Assembly: GCA_032027005.1 (NCBI GenBank)
Contig: JAVSMW010000003.1
Location: 1-64,000, forward strand
Source: JAVSMW01 sp032027005
Lineage (GTDB): Bacteria; Bacillota; Thermincolia; Thermincolales; UBA2595
Length of the DNA stretch: 64,000 nucleotides
Direction: 5' to 3'
A model generated the notes under the pieces. The model saw only the letters and a list, made by a program, of their open reading frames with translations, had not been told where the DNA came from and ran no database searches. This document shows positions 56,184-64,000 of the stretch, one piece after another (position 1 is the stretch's first letter; every line of letters begins with the position of its first letter). Made by a program: the position numbers and the translations under genes.

Positions 56184-57323
56184 CTATTTATATACCCGCG
56201 GTACCCGGTCACTGATCATACAAACAATTTCATAATTTATGGTTCCGATTAATCCTGCGAGTTCGTCGGCAGTTATTTGCCCGTCCTTTTGCCGGCCAAT
56301 CAGGACCACCTCATCCCCAGCCTTGATCCTTTCGGGTAAATCAGTGACATCGACCATAAACTGATCCATGCAGATTGTGCCAATTTGCGGCACTCGCCGG
56401 CCTTGTACCAGAACAGTGGTTTTGTTTGAAAGAAGCCTGGTGTATCCGTCAGCATAACCCAGCGGAATTGTGGCTATCAGAGATTCCCGTTCAGTTATAT
56501 ATCTTCTTCCGTAGCTGATACTTACGCCCGCCGGTACAGCTTTAACCTGCGCAATTCTGGCTTTAAGACTCAAAGCCGGCTGCAGGTCAATCTTGGCGTG
56601 TTTTTCTTCATCAAATGGATTTAACCCGTAAATTGAAATCCCTGCCCTGACCATGTCCAGATGCATATCTGGCAGCTCCACGATAGCAGCAGTATTGGCG
56701 GCATGTTTGAGCGGGATATGCAGACCCTGCTGTTTTAACCGGGAATCCAGTTCAATAAATTGTTTATATTGCCAATATGTATACTCTTTATCCTGAGCCT
56801 CAGCTACCGCAAAATGGGTGAATAACCCCTCGACTTCAATCCCCGGTAGTCCGGCAAGTTTCAGAATCTCGAGCGGTGTATTGACATCAGCAATTGTAAA
56901 TCCAATCCTGCCCATACCGGTATCTACTTTTATATGTACCCTGGCGGTTCTGCCCAGGCTCACGGCAGCCTGGGAAATAACCTCCGCCATAGCGAAATCA
57001 TGTATCGTTTGTGTAATATTCAATTTAACCAGATCAGATGCCTGTTCTGCCGGAGTATATCCCAAAATTAAGATTGGGGCACTGATGCCGGCTTCCCGGA
57101 GCTGTCGCGCTTCCTCCAGGATAGCGACTCCCAGGTAGTCTGCCCCATGCTGCAAAGCTACCTGGCTGACCGGGAGAGCACCGTGTCCGTACGCATCTGC
57201 TTTTACGACAGCCATAAATTTGGACTTAGGGCCTGTTTTGCTGCGCAGTTCCCGCACATTATGAGCGATGACCGCCAGATCGATTTCTGCCCAGACCGGC
57301 CTCTCAAATGTCCTCAAGTCCAT
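56184..57323 (-). CDS. alr: Alanine racemase
   Basis: 379 residues; PLP enzyme making D-alanine for peptidoglycan. FMAVVKADAYGHGALPVSQV holds the PLP Lys; KVDTGMGRIGF, HAANTAAIVELPDMHLDMVR and ISYGRRYITERESLIATIPL, with MDQFMVDVTDLP near the end, match the family. CBS-protein gene upstream by a few bases, ANTAR gene downstream. Confidence 0.95.
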   Translation of the reverse strand: MDLRTFERPVWAEIDLAVIAHNVRELRSKTGPKSKFMAVVKADAYGHGALPVSQVALQHGADYLGVAILEEARQLREAGISAPILILGYTPAEQASDLVKLNITQTIHDFAMAEVISQAAVSLGRTARVHIKVDTGMGRIGFTIADVNTPLEILKLAGLPGIEVEGLFTHFAVAEAQDKEYTYWQYKQFIELDSRLKQQGLHIPLKHAANTAAIVELPDMHLDMVRAGISIYGLNPFDEEKHAKIDLQPALSLKARIAQVKAVPAGVSISYGRRYITERESLIATIPLGYADGYTRLLSNKTTVLVQGRRVPQIGTICMDQFMVDVTDLPERIKAGDEVVLIGRQKDGQITADELAGLIGTINYEIVCMISDRVPRVYK

Positions 57324-57327
57324 GCCG

Positions 57328-57783
57328 TTACTGTCCTTTCCCGGCCAGTGATTTAATTATGTCCGCTCTGCTAATAATTCCGACTAACCGCCCTTCTTTC
57401 ACCACCGGTACACGATTAATCCCTTTATCATACATAATTGTGGCAATTTCGTCAACCATGGTGTCTTCATCAACAGTGACAGGATTTTTAGTCATCATAT
57501 CCACAACTTTTATTGCAGACATTTTACGCAGCTCTTCTTTAAGCTCCCGAGGATCTTCCAGATAAATAATCCCGCCAAGGATTTGCAGAAATGCCGGTAC
57601 ATGAGGCTTTTGACTTCTAACCAGCAGGTCCGCTTCTGTAACTATCCCAACTACGGCATCATTAGCATCCACCACCGGAATCCCACTGATTTTATTATCC
57701 ACCAGCAGCCTGATGACTTCATCAACCGCATTATCAGGATTCACCTTAATCACATCACTTGTCATAATCTCCTTAGCTAACAT
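57328..57783 (-). CDS. Two-CBS-domain protein
   Basis: 151 residues: two CBS units, LAKEIMTSDVIKVNPDNAVD with ISGIPVVDANDAVVGIVTEA, and VVDMMTKNPVTVDEDTMVDE with INRVPVVKEGRLVGIISRAD. Such proteins bind adenine nucleotides and act as energy or ligand sensors. It lies between the NAD(P)HX repair gene and alr; partner unknown. Confidence 0.87.
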   Translation of the reverse strand: MLAKEIMTSDVIKVNPDNAVDEVIRLLVDNKISGIPVVDANDAVVGIVTEADLLVRSQKPHVPAFLQILGGIIYLEDPRELKEELRKMSAIKVVDMMTKNPVTVDEDTMVDEIATIMYDKGINRVPVVKEGRLVGIISRADIIKSLAGKGQ

Positions 57784-57811
57784 AAAATCCGCCTCCTTAT
57801 TTTTTTATTCA

Positions 57812-59368
57812 TTAACAAAAGTTTCTCGTAGCCTGGGGTAAATAATCCAATATATCCCCCGCCATCAAGGATAACATTCCTTTTTCAGCGGCTGCTAAGT
57901 CTCCGGCCAGGCCATGGAAATAGGCGCCCGCTGCAGCAGCTTCCAGAGGGGATAAGCCCTGTCCGAGCAGCCCGGCTACCACCCCGGTCAGGACATCACC
58001 TGAACCCCCGGATGCCATCCCTGGATTACCGGTAGGATTAATGTAAGTTGTTCCGTCAGGGGAGCAGACTACCGTCCTGCTGCCCTTTAAAATTATAACA
58101 GAATTATATTTCCGGGCTGCCGACAGAGCAGCCTCTACTCTATTGTTTTGTACCTGCTCAGTTTTTATCCCTAATAATCTGGCCATTTCACCAGGATGAG
58201 GAGTCAAAACAGGCATAACCTTACACCCTGCTACAAGTTTATCTTCTCCGGCTATAGCATTCAAGCCATCTGCATCAATAACCAGGGGAACCCCCATCCC
58301 AGTCAGAAGTTCCCGTACAAAAGTGACGGTGCCCGGGTTAGCCGAGAGTCCAGGCCCCAATGCCAGCACATCAGCATTCTGGGCCAATTCCTGCACTTCC
58401 AGAACAGCCTCCGGAGCTATGCTGACTTCTTCTGTTTCCGATAGGGGCTTAGTCATCACCTCTGTCAATTTAACTTCCATTAAATCATGCAGGCTGGCCG
58501 GTACTGCCAGAGTGACCAGACCGGCACCCGCTTTCAGGGCTGCCGTGCTGGCCAAAGCAGCGGCCCCGGATAGCCCGCCGGAACCTCCCACAACCAGTAC
58601 ACGTCCGTAGGTGCCCTTATGTCCATCAGGTTTCCTGACAGGCATAATATTTCTGACAATTTCAGGTGTAATCAGAAACCTTTTAATATTTTGTGTCAAG
58701 ATTAGATTGGGAGGTATTGAAATATCGGCAACCGTTAAGTTCCCCACATAGTCGGGCCCCTTTTGAATCAACAGGCCGATTTTGGCATAGGCAAATGTAA
58801 CGGTAATGGTTGCTTTTATACACGGCCCTTTAACCTCACCTGTATTTGCCTCCAGCCCTGAAGGAATATCCACGGCCACTACGGGTTTACCGGCAGAATT
58901 TATTATTTCGATCACGCTGCCCACGTGTTCGGAAACAATACCCTTAAAACCTGTACCAAAAATGGCGTCTACGATTAAGTCAGTATAGACCATTGCTAAT
59001 TTAACTATATTCAGGCTGTTAGGGTTAATGATAGAATAAACTTTGTGCCCCATAGCCTGCAAAACGTTCAAATTGGTCCTGGCATCTCCCGTAATATCGT
59101 TGATGTCTGAAAACAACATCACTTTAACCTGAGCCCCGGCATTAAGAAGATGCCTGGCCACAACAAAACCGTCTCCCCCGTTATTGCCTTTCCCGGCAAA
59201 TACAGTTACGGTTTTGCCTTTGAGGTCACCTAAAATACGATGAATCTCCTCCATGACCTGCAACCCGGCATTCTCCATTAATACCACGCCAGGTATACCC
59301 AATTGGTTTATCGCTGTTTTATCAAGATACTGCATTTCTTCAGCTGTCAGCAAATACAATACGGACAC
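57812..59368 (-). CDS. nnr: Bifunctional NAD(P)HX epimerase/dehydratase
   Basis: 518 residues. N-terminal epimerase domain (AINQLGIPGVVLMENAGLQV, TVFAGKGNNGGDGFVVARHL) and C-terminal ADP-dependent dehydratase domain of ribokinase fold (GRVLVVGGSGGLSGAAALAS, VLTPHPGEMARLLG, GNPGMASGGSGDVLTGVVAG). It repairs hydrated NAD(P)H. acpS lies six bases upstream; this acpS-nnr-alr order is a common Bacillota arrangement. Confidence 0.93.
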   Translation of the reverse strand: MSVLYLLTAEEMQYLDKTAINQLGIPGVVLMENAGLQVMEEIHRILGDLKGKTVTVFAGKGNNGGDGFVVARHLLNAGAQVKVMLFSDINDITGDARTNLNVLQAMGHKVYSIINPNSLNIVKLAMVYTDLIVDAIFGTGFKGIVSEHVGSVIEIINSAGKPVVAVDIPSGLEANTGEVKGPCIKATITVTFAYAKIGLLIQKGPDYVGNLTVADISIPPNLILTQNIKRFLITPEIVRNIMPVRKPDGHKGTYGRVLVVGGSGGLSGAAALASTAALKAGAGLVTLAVPASLHDLMEVKLTEVMTKPLSETEEVSIAPEAVLEVQELAQNADVLALGPGLSANPGTVTFVRELLTGMGVPLVIDADGLNAIAGEDKLVAGCKVMPVLTPHPGEMARLLGIKTEQVQNNRVEAALSAARKYNSVIILKGSRTVVCSPDGTTYINPTGNPGMASGGSGDVLTGVVAGLLGQGLSPLEAAAAGAYFHGLAGDLAAAEKGMLSLMAGDILDYLPQATRNFC

Positions 59369-59374
59369 CTCACT

Positions 59375-59746
59375 TTAGCAAACTACAACAAAAGCGACAG
59401 CATATTCCTTGCTGTGACTGAGCGACAGGTTAATTGAATTAACACCCCGGCGCTGCGCTACCTCTCTGGCATTGCCATGGAGCACGATTTCAGGCTTTCC
59501 CTCGGGTCCACGGACAATCTCGATCTCAGTCCACCTGAAGGCTCCAATGCCTGTCCCAAGGGCCTTTGCAACCGCTTCTTTAGCGGCAAACCTAACTGCC
59601 AGGGAAGCCCACCTGGGTTTGGCCCCACCGCAAGAAGCAATCTCCCCGGAGGTATATATCCTTTTGGCAAATTTCTCCGAACCTTTAAAAGCCTTCTCAA
59701 TCCGGTCAATTTCAATAATATCGACCCCAGTCCCTTTGATGGGCAA
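59375..59746 (-). CDS. acpS: Holo-[acyl-carrier-protein] synthase
   Basis: 123 residues, the usual AcpS length. GTGVDIIEIDRIEKA has the metal-binding Asp and FAAKEAVAKALGTGI the second motif, with LSLSHSKEYAVAFVV at the end. It transfers phosphopantetheine from CoA to acyl carrier protein. Confidence 0.94.
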   Translation of the reverse strand: MPIKGTGVDIIEIDRIEKAFKGSEKFAKRIYTSGEIASCGGAKPRWASLAVRFAAKEAVAKALGTGIGAFRWTEIEIVRGPEGKPEIVLHGNAREVAQRRGVNSINLSLSHSKEYAVAFVVVC

Positions 59747-59767
59747 TTCTTGCTCACTCCTTAAACG

Positions 59768-59850
59768 GTAGTGGGGAGTGGAGAGTGGTGAGTGATGTAG
59801 AAAATTTTTTTATTCTCCACTCCTCACTACCCACTCCTCACTCCCCACTA
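59768..59850. repeat. Imperfect G-rich/C-rich inverted repeat
   Basis: GTAGTGGGGAGTGGAGAGTG (about 59768-59787) and the complement of TCACTCCCCACTA near 59838-59850 form a long, imperfect stem; inside are repeated AGTGG/CCACT units. It lies between acpS and cheW (both minus). It may be a dispersed repeat or a terminator; a direct T-run is present only in the loop. Confidence 0.5.
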
Positions 59851-59938
59851 AATAAATTCTTACCATATTTCTCCGCTATATTCATTCTGCATAAAAACAT
59901 AAAACCCTGCAATAAATGCAGGGCTTATCCTTGACAGA

Positions 59939-60424
59939 CTATGCAGTTTCTTCATTCATCTCACTAAGCTGGGCCTTTTCTTCATCACTGAGCATTTTAT
60001 CGAGGTCGAGGAGTATCAGCAGTCGTTCCCCAACCTTGGCTACTCCGGTGATATACTTGGAATCTATACTGCATACAATCTGTGGGGCAGGCTCAATATT
60101 CTGTGAGTTAATCCTTAATACCTCCGATACCGAATCAACTTCAACACCAAAGGTATTTGCATAGACCTGAATGACTATAATTCTGGCATCTCCGGTATAT
60201 TCAGTCAGTGGAAGGTCAAAACGCTTTTTCATATCTATTATAGGTATTATTTGGCCTCTAAGGTTAATAATACCTTCAACAAACTTGGGCGATCTAGGTA
60301 CCTTGGTAGTTGCAGTCAACCTGTTAATCTCTTTGACTTGGGTAATGGGCACACCATATTCCTCGCTGCCTAACCTGAATACCACAAATTGATATTCAAC
60401 CCCAACAGTAGTTTGTTCTTGCAT
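59939..60424 (-). CDS. cheW: CheW-like chemotaxis coupling protein
   Basis: 161 residues from ATG 60424 (GGAGGTG six bases upstream): YQFVVFRLGSEEYGVPITQV, VEGIINLRGQIIPIIDMKKR, DARIIVIQVYANTFGVEVDS, SKYITGVAKVGERLLILLDL. CheW couples receptors to CheA. No other chemotaxis gene is adjacent. It follows the LytTR regulator by about 70 bases, in the same direction. Confidence 0.9.
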   Translation of the reverse strand: MQEQTTVGVEYQFVVFRLGSEEYGVPITQVKEINRLTATTKVPRSPKFVEGIINLRGQIIPIIDMKKRFDLPLTEYTGDARIIVIQVYANTFGVEVDSVSEVLRINSQNIEPAPQIVCSIDSKYITGVAKVGERLLILLDLDKMLSDEEKAQLSEMNEETA

Positions 60425-60494
60425 AATGGACACCTCCGAACTTTGTCGCTTAAACCTTACCAGTTTCTTCGACAAAATTACGCAAAATCCTTTA

Positions 60495-61307
60495 TTACAT
60501 GCCCAATATTTTCCGTAGTTTTTTGGCCTGGGCTCTGCTGACCGGTACCTCACTTTTCTCATTATCTTCTACTATCAAGGTATATGTGCCGTTAAAAAAC
60601 GGGATAATTTCTTTTACCTTGTGTAAATTAACAAGATAGCAGCGGTGAGTCCTGAAAAATACCGTTGGATTTAAGCGGCTTTCCAGTTCTTTGAGGGTAA
60701 AACGGGTAAATAGTTTATCAGTAAAACTTTTTACATACACATAGTCTTGTTCGGTGAAAGCAAAAATGATATCTGATTCATTGACTAAAATTGTTTTTCC
60801 CTGTTTTTCCGCCGGAATTCTGTCAATTTTAATTTGCTGCTGTGGTTTTGGCCCGACAGAAATGATCCCCTCAAGATTTGAATCGGTGGATTCTGCCAGT
60901 AATTGCCCGCCTGCCATAACTCCTGCCTGCTGCTGCTGTTGTTGAGTAATCTTGATTATTTTGTTAATAGCCTGAGTAAGCCTTTTTTCATCAAAGGGCT
61001 TCAGGATATAATCAACTGCATTAACTTCAAAGGCACGCACGGCATATTCGTCATATGCGGTAACAAAAACAACATGCGGCGGATTAGGCATTTCCTGCAC
61101 CCTGGCACCCACCTCCAGTCCGTTCATGCCCGGCATTTCAATGTCTAAAAACAAAATGGAATAGTCCAGGGCATTAATCAGAGTAAGTGCCTCCTGGGCA
61201 TTGGTAGCTTCACCCACAACCTCAATGTTGTCAAATTTGTTTAAAAGAAATCTTAGTTCTTTCCTGGCCGGATACTCATCATCAACTATCAGGGCCTTAA
61301 GCTTCAT
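60495..61307 (-). CDS. LytTR-family response regulator
   Basis: 270 residues. Receiver (KALIVDDEYPARKELRFLLN, phospho-Asp in ILFLDIEMPGMNGLEV, Lys in LKPFDEK), a Gln-rich linker (KITQQQQQQAG) and a C-terminal LytTR DNA-binding domain (FTLKELESRLNPTVFFRTHR, CYLVNLHKVKEIIPFFNGTY). It overlaps the kinase gene by 11 bases. LytSR pairs control murein hydrolase, carbon starvation or pyruvate-uptake genes. Confidence 0.93.
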   Translation of the reverse strand: MKLKALIVDDEYPARKELRFLLNKFDNIEVVGEATNAQEALTLINALDYSILFLDIEMPGMNGLEVGARVQEMPNPPHVVFVTAYDEYAVRAFEVNAVDYILKPFDEKRLTQAINKIIKITQQQQQQAGVMAGGQLLAESTDSNLEGIISVGPKPQQQIKIDRIPAEKQGKTILVNESDIIFAFTEQDYVYVKSFTDKLFTRFTLKELESRLNPTVFFRTHRCYLVNLHKVKEIIPFFNGTYTLIVEDNEKSEVPVSRAQAKKLRKILGM

Positions 61308-62625
61308 TTATATGTTCCCTCCCGTCATCATGAACATCTAAAATCAGTGGTACTCTCATATGAACTGAAGTTCCTTGATCAGTTTCGCTGGTAACCTTCA
61401 GACCATACTCTTCTCCAAAAAGACTTTTAAGTCTTTCATTGACGTTAGTAAGGCCAACCCCGTTGCCTGAGCCAAATCCGGGCTGCAGGACCTTATTAAT
61501 TTTTTCCGGCGGGATGCCAACACCATCATCTTTAACTAATATGCACAGTTCACCATGTTCTTTTTTAATCACTATCTGAACCGCACCAGGCCCACCTTTG
61601 GGCAACACACCGTGTTTAACGGCATTTTCAACAAGGGGTTGGAGAGTCAGTACCGGTAACTGATAATTCATGAGATCTGGATCAATATCACGCAAAATAC
61701 GCAGCCTTTCCCTGAAACGGGCTTTTTCCAATACTAAATAAGTGTTAACATATTCTAATTCTTCCTTCACGGTGTTAAAATGGCCGTGCCTCTTCAGGGT
61801 CTGGCGGAAGAAGGTGGCCAGCCGAATCAGGAGCCGGCGGGCAGTTTCCGGATTAGTCCGGCTGAACATAATAATCGTATTTAGAGTATTGAAAAGAAAA
61901 TGGGGATTAATTTGAGCATGCAAAGCATGTAGTTCGGCTTTGGTCACTAGCTGGGTCTGCCTGTCAAGCTCGGCTAGTTCCATCTGCACACCCAAAAGCT
62001 GGGCAATTCCTACAGACAGCTTCACAACATGCGGCGGCATCTGGCCCTCCCTGGTCTGATAAAGCTTAACACAGCCCTCGACCTGTCCTCTGCATTTTAA
62101 TGGAGCAATAACAGCCGCTTCAAGGGGGCAATTACAGTCTTTAACAGGACATTTCAACATTTCTTTGTTATCAACAATTTTCAGTTCTCCATTTTGCAGC
62201 ACCTGTTTGGTAGCTTCGGTGAGAATGAGCCGGCCGGGCTGGTGGCGTTCGCAGCCTGCCCCCACATAAGCCAGAACCCGCTCCCGGTCAGTAATAGCTA
62301 CAGCTGCCACATCACTGATTTTAAGGATAATCTCAGCTGCTTTTTGGGCAGTGTCCTCATTTAGCCCCTGTCTTAAAATCGGCAGGGTTTCGTTAGCAAT
62401 CTGCAGAGTTGAATCCAGATGCTCCTCGCTGTCTTCCATGCTAAAGGTGACAACTTTCCGGGACTTCGAAAAACCTAACAGCATATTGCAGCCTAAAGCG
62501 TTGAAGCCTAAAAATACGGGCGCAATAATCCATGTGTAGCCTGTAACATCAGTTGTTAGAAAAATAAGAATAAATTGTAGCAGGGTCAGTCCCAGCGCGG
62601 CGGCGATTACCCGCAATAAATGCAT
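61297..62625 (-). CDS. LytS/YpdA-type sensor histidine kinase
   Basis: 442 residues. Two N-terminal membrane helices rather than the usual 5TM-LYT domain, then a GAF domain with a Cys cluster (KCPVKDCNCPLEAAVIAPLK), then the His_kinase motif (HALHAQINPHFLFNTLNTII) and ATPase domain (LQPLVENAVKHGVLPKGGPG, GNGVGLTNVNERL). The Cys cluster could bind metal or sense redox; that is inference. Cotranscribed with its LytTR partner. Confidence 0.9.
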   Translation of the reverse strand: MHLLRVIAAALGLTLLQFILIFLTTDVTGYTWIIAPVFLGFNALGCNMLLGFSKSRKVVTFSMEDSEEHLDSTLQIANETLPILRQGLNEDTAQKAAEIILKISDVAAVAITDRERVLAYVGAGCERHQPGRLILTEATKQVLQNGELKIVDNKEMLKCPVKDCNCPLEAAVIAPLKCRGQVEGCVKLYQTREGQMPPHVVKLSVGIAQLLGVQMELAELDRQTQLVTKAELHALHAQINPHFLFNTLNTIIMFSRTNPETARRLLIRLATFFRQTLKRHGHFNTVKEELEYVNTYLVLEKARFRERLRILRDIDPDLMNYQLPVLTLQPLVENAVKHGVLPKGGPGAVQIVIKKEHGELCILVKDDGVGIPPEKINKVLQPGFGSGNGVGLTNVNERLKSLFGEEYGLKVTSETDQGTSVHMRVPLILDVHDDGREHINEA

Positions 62626-62923
62626 AATTACCTCTCCCTAATTATATTTTACCAAAAGATCGACCCGGCAATTTACTTCTTCGTAATCCTGCATCTTCGT
62701 AATCCCAATTTTCTTAATAATTATAAATTATTCTACTAATCTTTCGATATTCCTTCAAATTGTTGCCTCCAAATAATTACTGGAAATATTTCAATGTCCA
62801 ATTTATATAAAATTATATCAAATCAGGGTTTTTTTGGTTTAAAAATATTAATTTTGGTTATTTTGCCAATAAATTGGTAAAAATAATACAAATATAACTT
62901 GTGCTGTTAAGGAGGCGAAGAAT
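62626..62923. other. Divergent intergenic region
   Basis: This A+T-rich stretch separates divergent genes and must contain both promoters. I do not see a clear promoter pair or structure that I can place with confidence. Confidence 0.3.
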
Positions 62924-63091
62924 ATGGCTAAAGCAAAATATGTGTGTGGGCAATGTGGACGTACTTCCGGCCTGCCGGACTTTTGTTGTGGCCGAACCAT
63001 GGTGCAGAAAGGCAACTTCTACTGCAAGTCCTGTGGTTCCTCAACTGCAATTGCAGGCGACTGCTGCGGTCAACCCATGAGTCAGCTTTAA
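62924..63091 (+). CDS. Small Cys-rich zinc-ribbon protein
   Basis: 55 residues behind GGAGG: MAKAKYVCGQCGRTSGLPDF, CCGRTMVQ, FYCKSCGSSTAIAGDCCGQP. Eight or more Cys in paired CxxC and CC form suggest two zinc sites. Too short for most gene finders' comfort but has a good ribosome site, clean start and stop, and a terminator immediately after. Function unknown; it resembles small rubredoxin/zinc-ribbon proteins of anaerobes. Confidence 0.75.
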   Translation: MAKAKYVCGQCGRTSGLPDFCCGRTMVQKGNFYCKSCGSSTAIAGDCCGQPMSQL

Positions 63092-63104
63092 ATTGGTCAA
63101 AAAA

Positions 63105-63126
63105 TCCCCCTTGGGGGGTTTTTTGT
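63105..63126 (+). terminator. Terminator of the zinc-ribbon gene
   Basis: TCCCCC, loop TT, GGGGGG followed by TTTTTTG, 14 bases after the stop codon. Confidence 0.8.
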
Positions 63127-63156
63127 TATAACACAAACTGCAGCATTAAAGCTGCA

Positions 63157-63194
63157 TAAAAGAGAGGTGCCCCAAAAAAGGCACCTCTCTTTTA
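63157..63194. terminator. Hairpin terminator of the rhomboid gene
   Basis: TAAAAGAGAGGTGCC at 63157-63171 is perfectly inverted as GGCACCTCTCTTTTA at 63180-63194. The loop holds AAAAAA and the arms end in A/T runs, so it may act in both directions. It begins right at the stop codon of the rhomboid gene. Confidence 0.75.
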
Positions 63195-63881
63195 TCACTT
63201 ATACAGTATTCGGTGTTTAGTAGCTGAAGCCAGAATTTTTATGCCGATAGCACCGGTAACAAAACCGCCAATATGAGCCCACCAGGCTACCATGTTGCCT
63301 GTGACTCCAAGACTGGCAAAGCCGTTCAGGGACTGTAGGATAAACCAGATAATTAAGAAAGCAAAGGCCGGTATTTCAATAAAAGAAATAATTATAAATA
63401 TCGGCACCAAAGTGAGAACTTTAGCTTTAGGATATGTTAAAAAATATGCTCCCAAGATCCCGGCCACAGCTCCACTGGCTCCGATCACCGGTTCTGCCGC
63501 CTGGGGGTTAGCCCAAACCTGAGCAAGGGACCCAACTATTCCGGTGCCTAAATAAAGCAAAAGAAATTTTCCCCGGCCCAGGCGGTCCTCTACATTATCC
63601 CCAAATATCCATAGATACAGCATATTCCCCAGCAAATGCAGCCAACCGCCATGAATAAACATCCCAGAAAGCAGAGGAATCACTGCCCCGGAAAAATCCA
63701 ACTGTCCGGTACTTAAAGCGGCAACCCTCCTTGGGATTATGCCGTAATTTAACATAAAATTACTCAATTGAGCTTGGTTTAACGATAATTCGTAGATGAA
63801 CACGGCTATGTTAATGATAATTAAGACTATACTGATAATCGGAAATCGCCGTGATCGGATATTGTCTCTAATGGGTATCAT
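63195..63881 (-). CDS. Rhomboid-family intramembrane serine protease
   Basis: 228 residues, six to seven helices. SGMFIHGGWLHLLGNMLYLW is the oxyanion/HxxxN region, EPVIGASGAVAGILGAYFLT holds the catalytic Ser (GxSG) and WWAHIGGFVTGAIGIK the catalytic His. It cuts within membrane helices of target proteins. The substrate is unknown. The start is MIPIRDNIRSRRFPI; the gene is single. Confidence 0.92.
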   Translation of the reverse strand: MIPIRDNIRSRRFPIISIVLIIINIAVFIYELSLNQAQLSNFMLNYGIIPRRVAALSTGQLDFSGAVIPLLSGMFIHGGWLHLLGNMLYLWIFGDNVEDRLGRGKFLLLYLGTGIVGSLAQVWANPQAAEPVIGASGAVAGILGAYFLTYPKAKVLTLVPIFIIISFIEIPAFAFLIIWFILQSLNGFASLGVTGNMVAWWAHIGGFVTGAIGIKILASATKHRILYK

Positions 63882-64000
63882 GTTGCCTCCGCAGTCATTA
63901 ATTTTGAAAACCTACTCTTACTATAATATATAATACCCTGCGAAAAGGAAATATATAAAGCAGATATTGTAAGTTTCTCCGGTAAACTAGCCTTCATTTT

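Overview
The window looks like a chromosomal stretch of an anaerobic, Gram-positive Bacillota organism, most likely a Peptococcaceae/Desulfotomaculum-type clostridium. The evidence is PII/ammonium-transporter pairs, type I and type III glutamine synthetases, an archaeal-type split glutamate synthase, NrfHA nitrite reductase, MazEF of the EndoAI/EndoA type, LytSR, a c-di-AMP (ydaO/yuaA) riboswitch and strong GGAGG ribosome binding sites. I infer the phylum from gene content only; no rRNA gene is present.

Layout. (1) 1-8,050 is a ruined accessory region. A minus-strand TIR-domain gene is followed by a restriction-nuclease/STAND-NTPase gene. That second gene is broken by two insertion sequences (IS1182-like and IS1380-like), both with visible terminal inverted repeats and target duplications. 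(2) 8,050-19,600 is a mosaic of small, partial or frame-broken genes: a lamin-tail protein, amj fragment, J-domain protein, ABC transporter, MTA/SAH deaminase, PadR plus an FtsW-like protein, and DUF3999. This stretch carries many single N characters. At many sites deleting the N restores one long reading frame, and three N's lie exactly where two unrelated gene pieces meet, so much of the damage is probably assembly error. (3) 19,600-24,900 holds DUF2339, a glycosyltransferase, a PAP2 phosphatase and MazEF. (4) 25,000-56,200 is a nitrogen island: split glutamate synthase, two type I and one type III glutamine synthetase, two Amt-PII modules, nrfHA and asparagine synthetase. Within it lie an RND pump with its TetR regulator, a CAP-domain exoprotein, a cation antiporter and some degraded genes. 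(5) 56,200-64,000 is housekeeping: alanine racemase, CBS protein, NAD(P)HX repair enzyme, AcpS, CheW, LytSR and a rhomboid protease.

The main discovery-type signal is an RNA-based nitrogen regulon. Six leaders (glnA1, the ANTAR regulator/glnA2/glnN operon, amt1, nrfHA, amt2 and asnB) share one architecture. Each has two short hairpins with six-base loops, and the 3' arm of the second hairpin is also part of the 5' arm of an intrinsic terminator. All twelve loops have G at position 4 and seven have A at position 1, which is the signature of ANTAR antitermination targets. Two ANTAR-domain response regulators are encoded in the same window, and one of them lacks the phospho-accepting Asp. The genes therefore appear to be co-ordinated by RNA-binding antiterminators, with PII proteins sensing nitrogen status and nrfHA (nitrite to ammonium) included in the same circuit.
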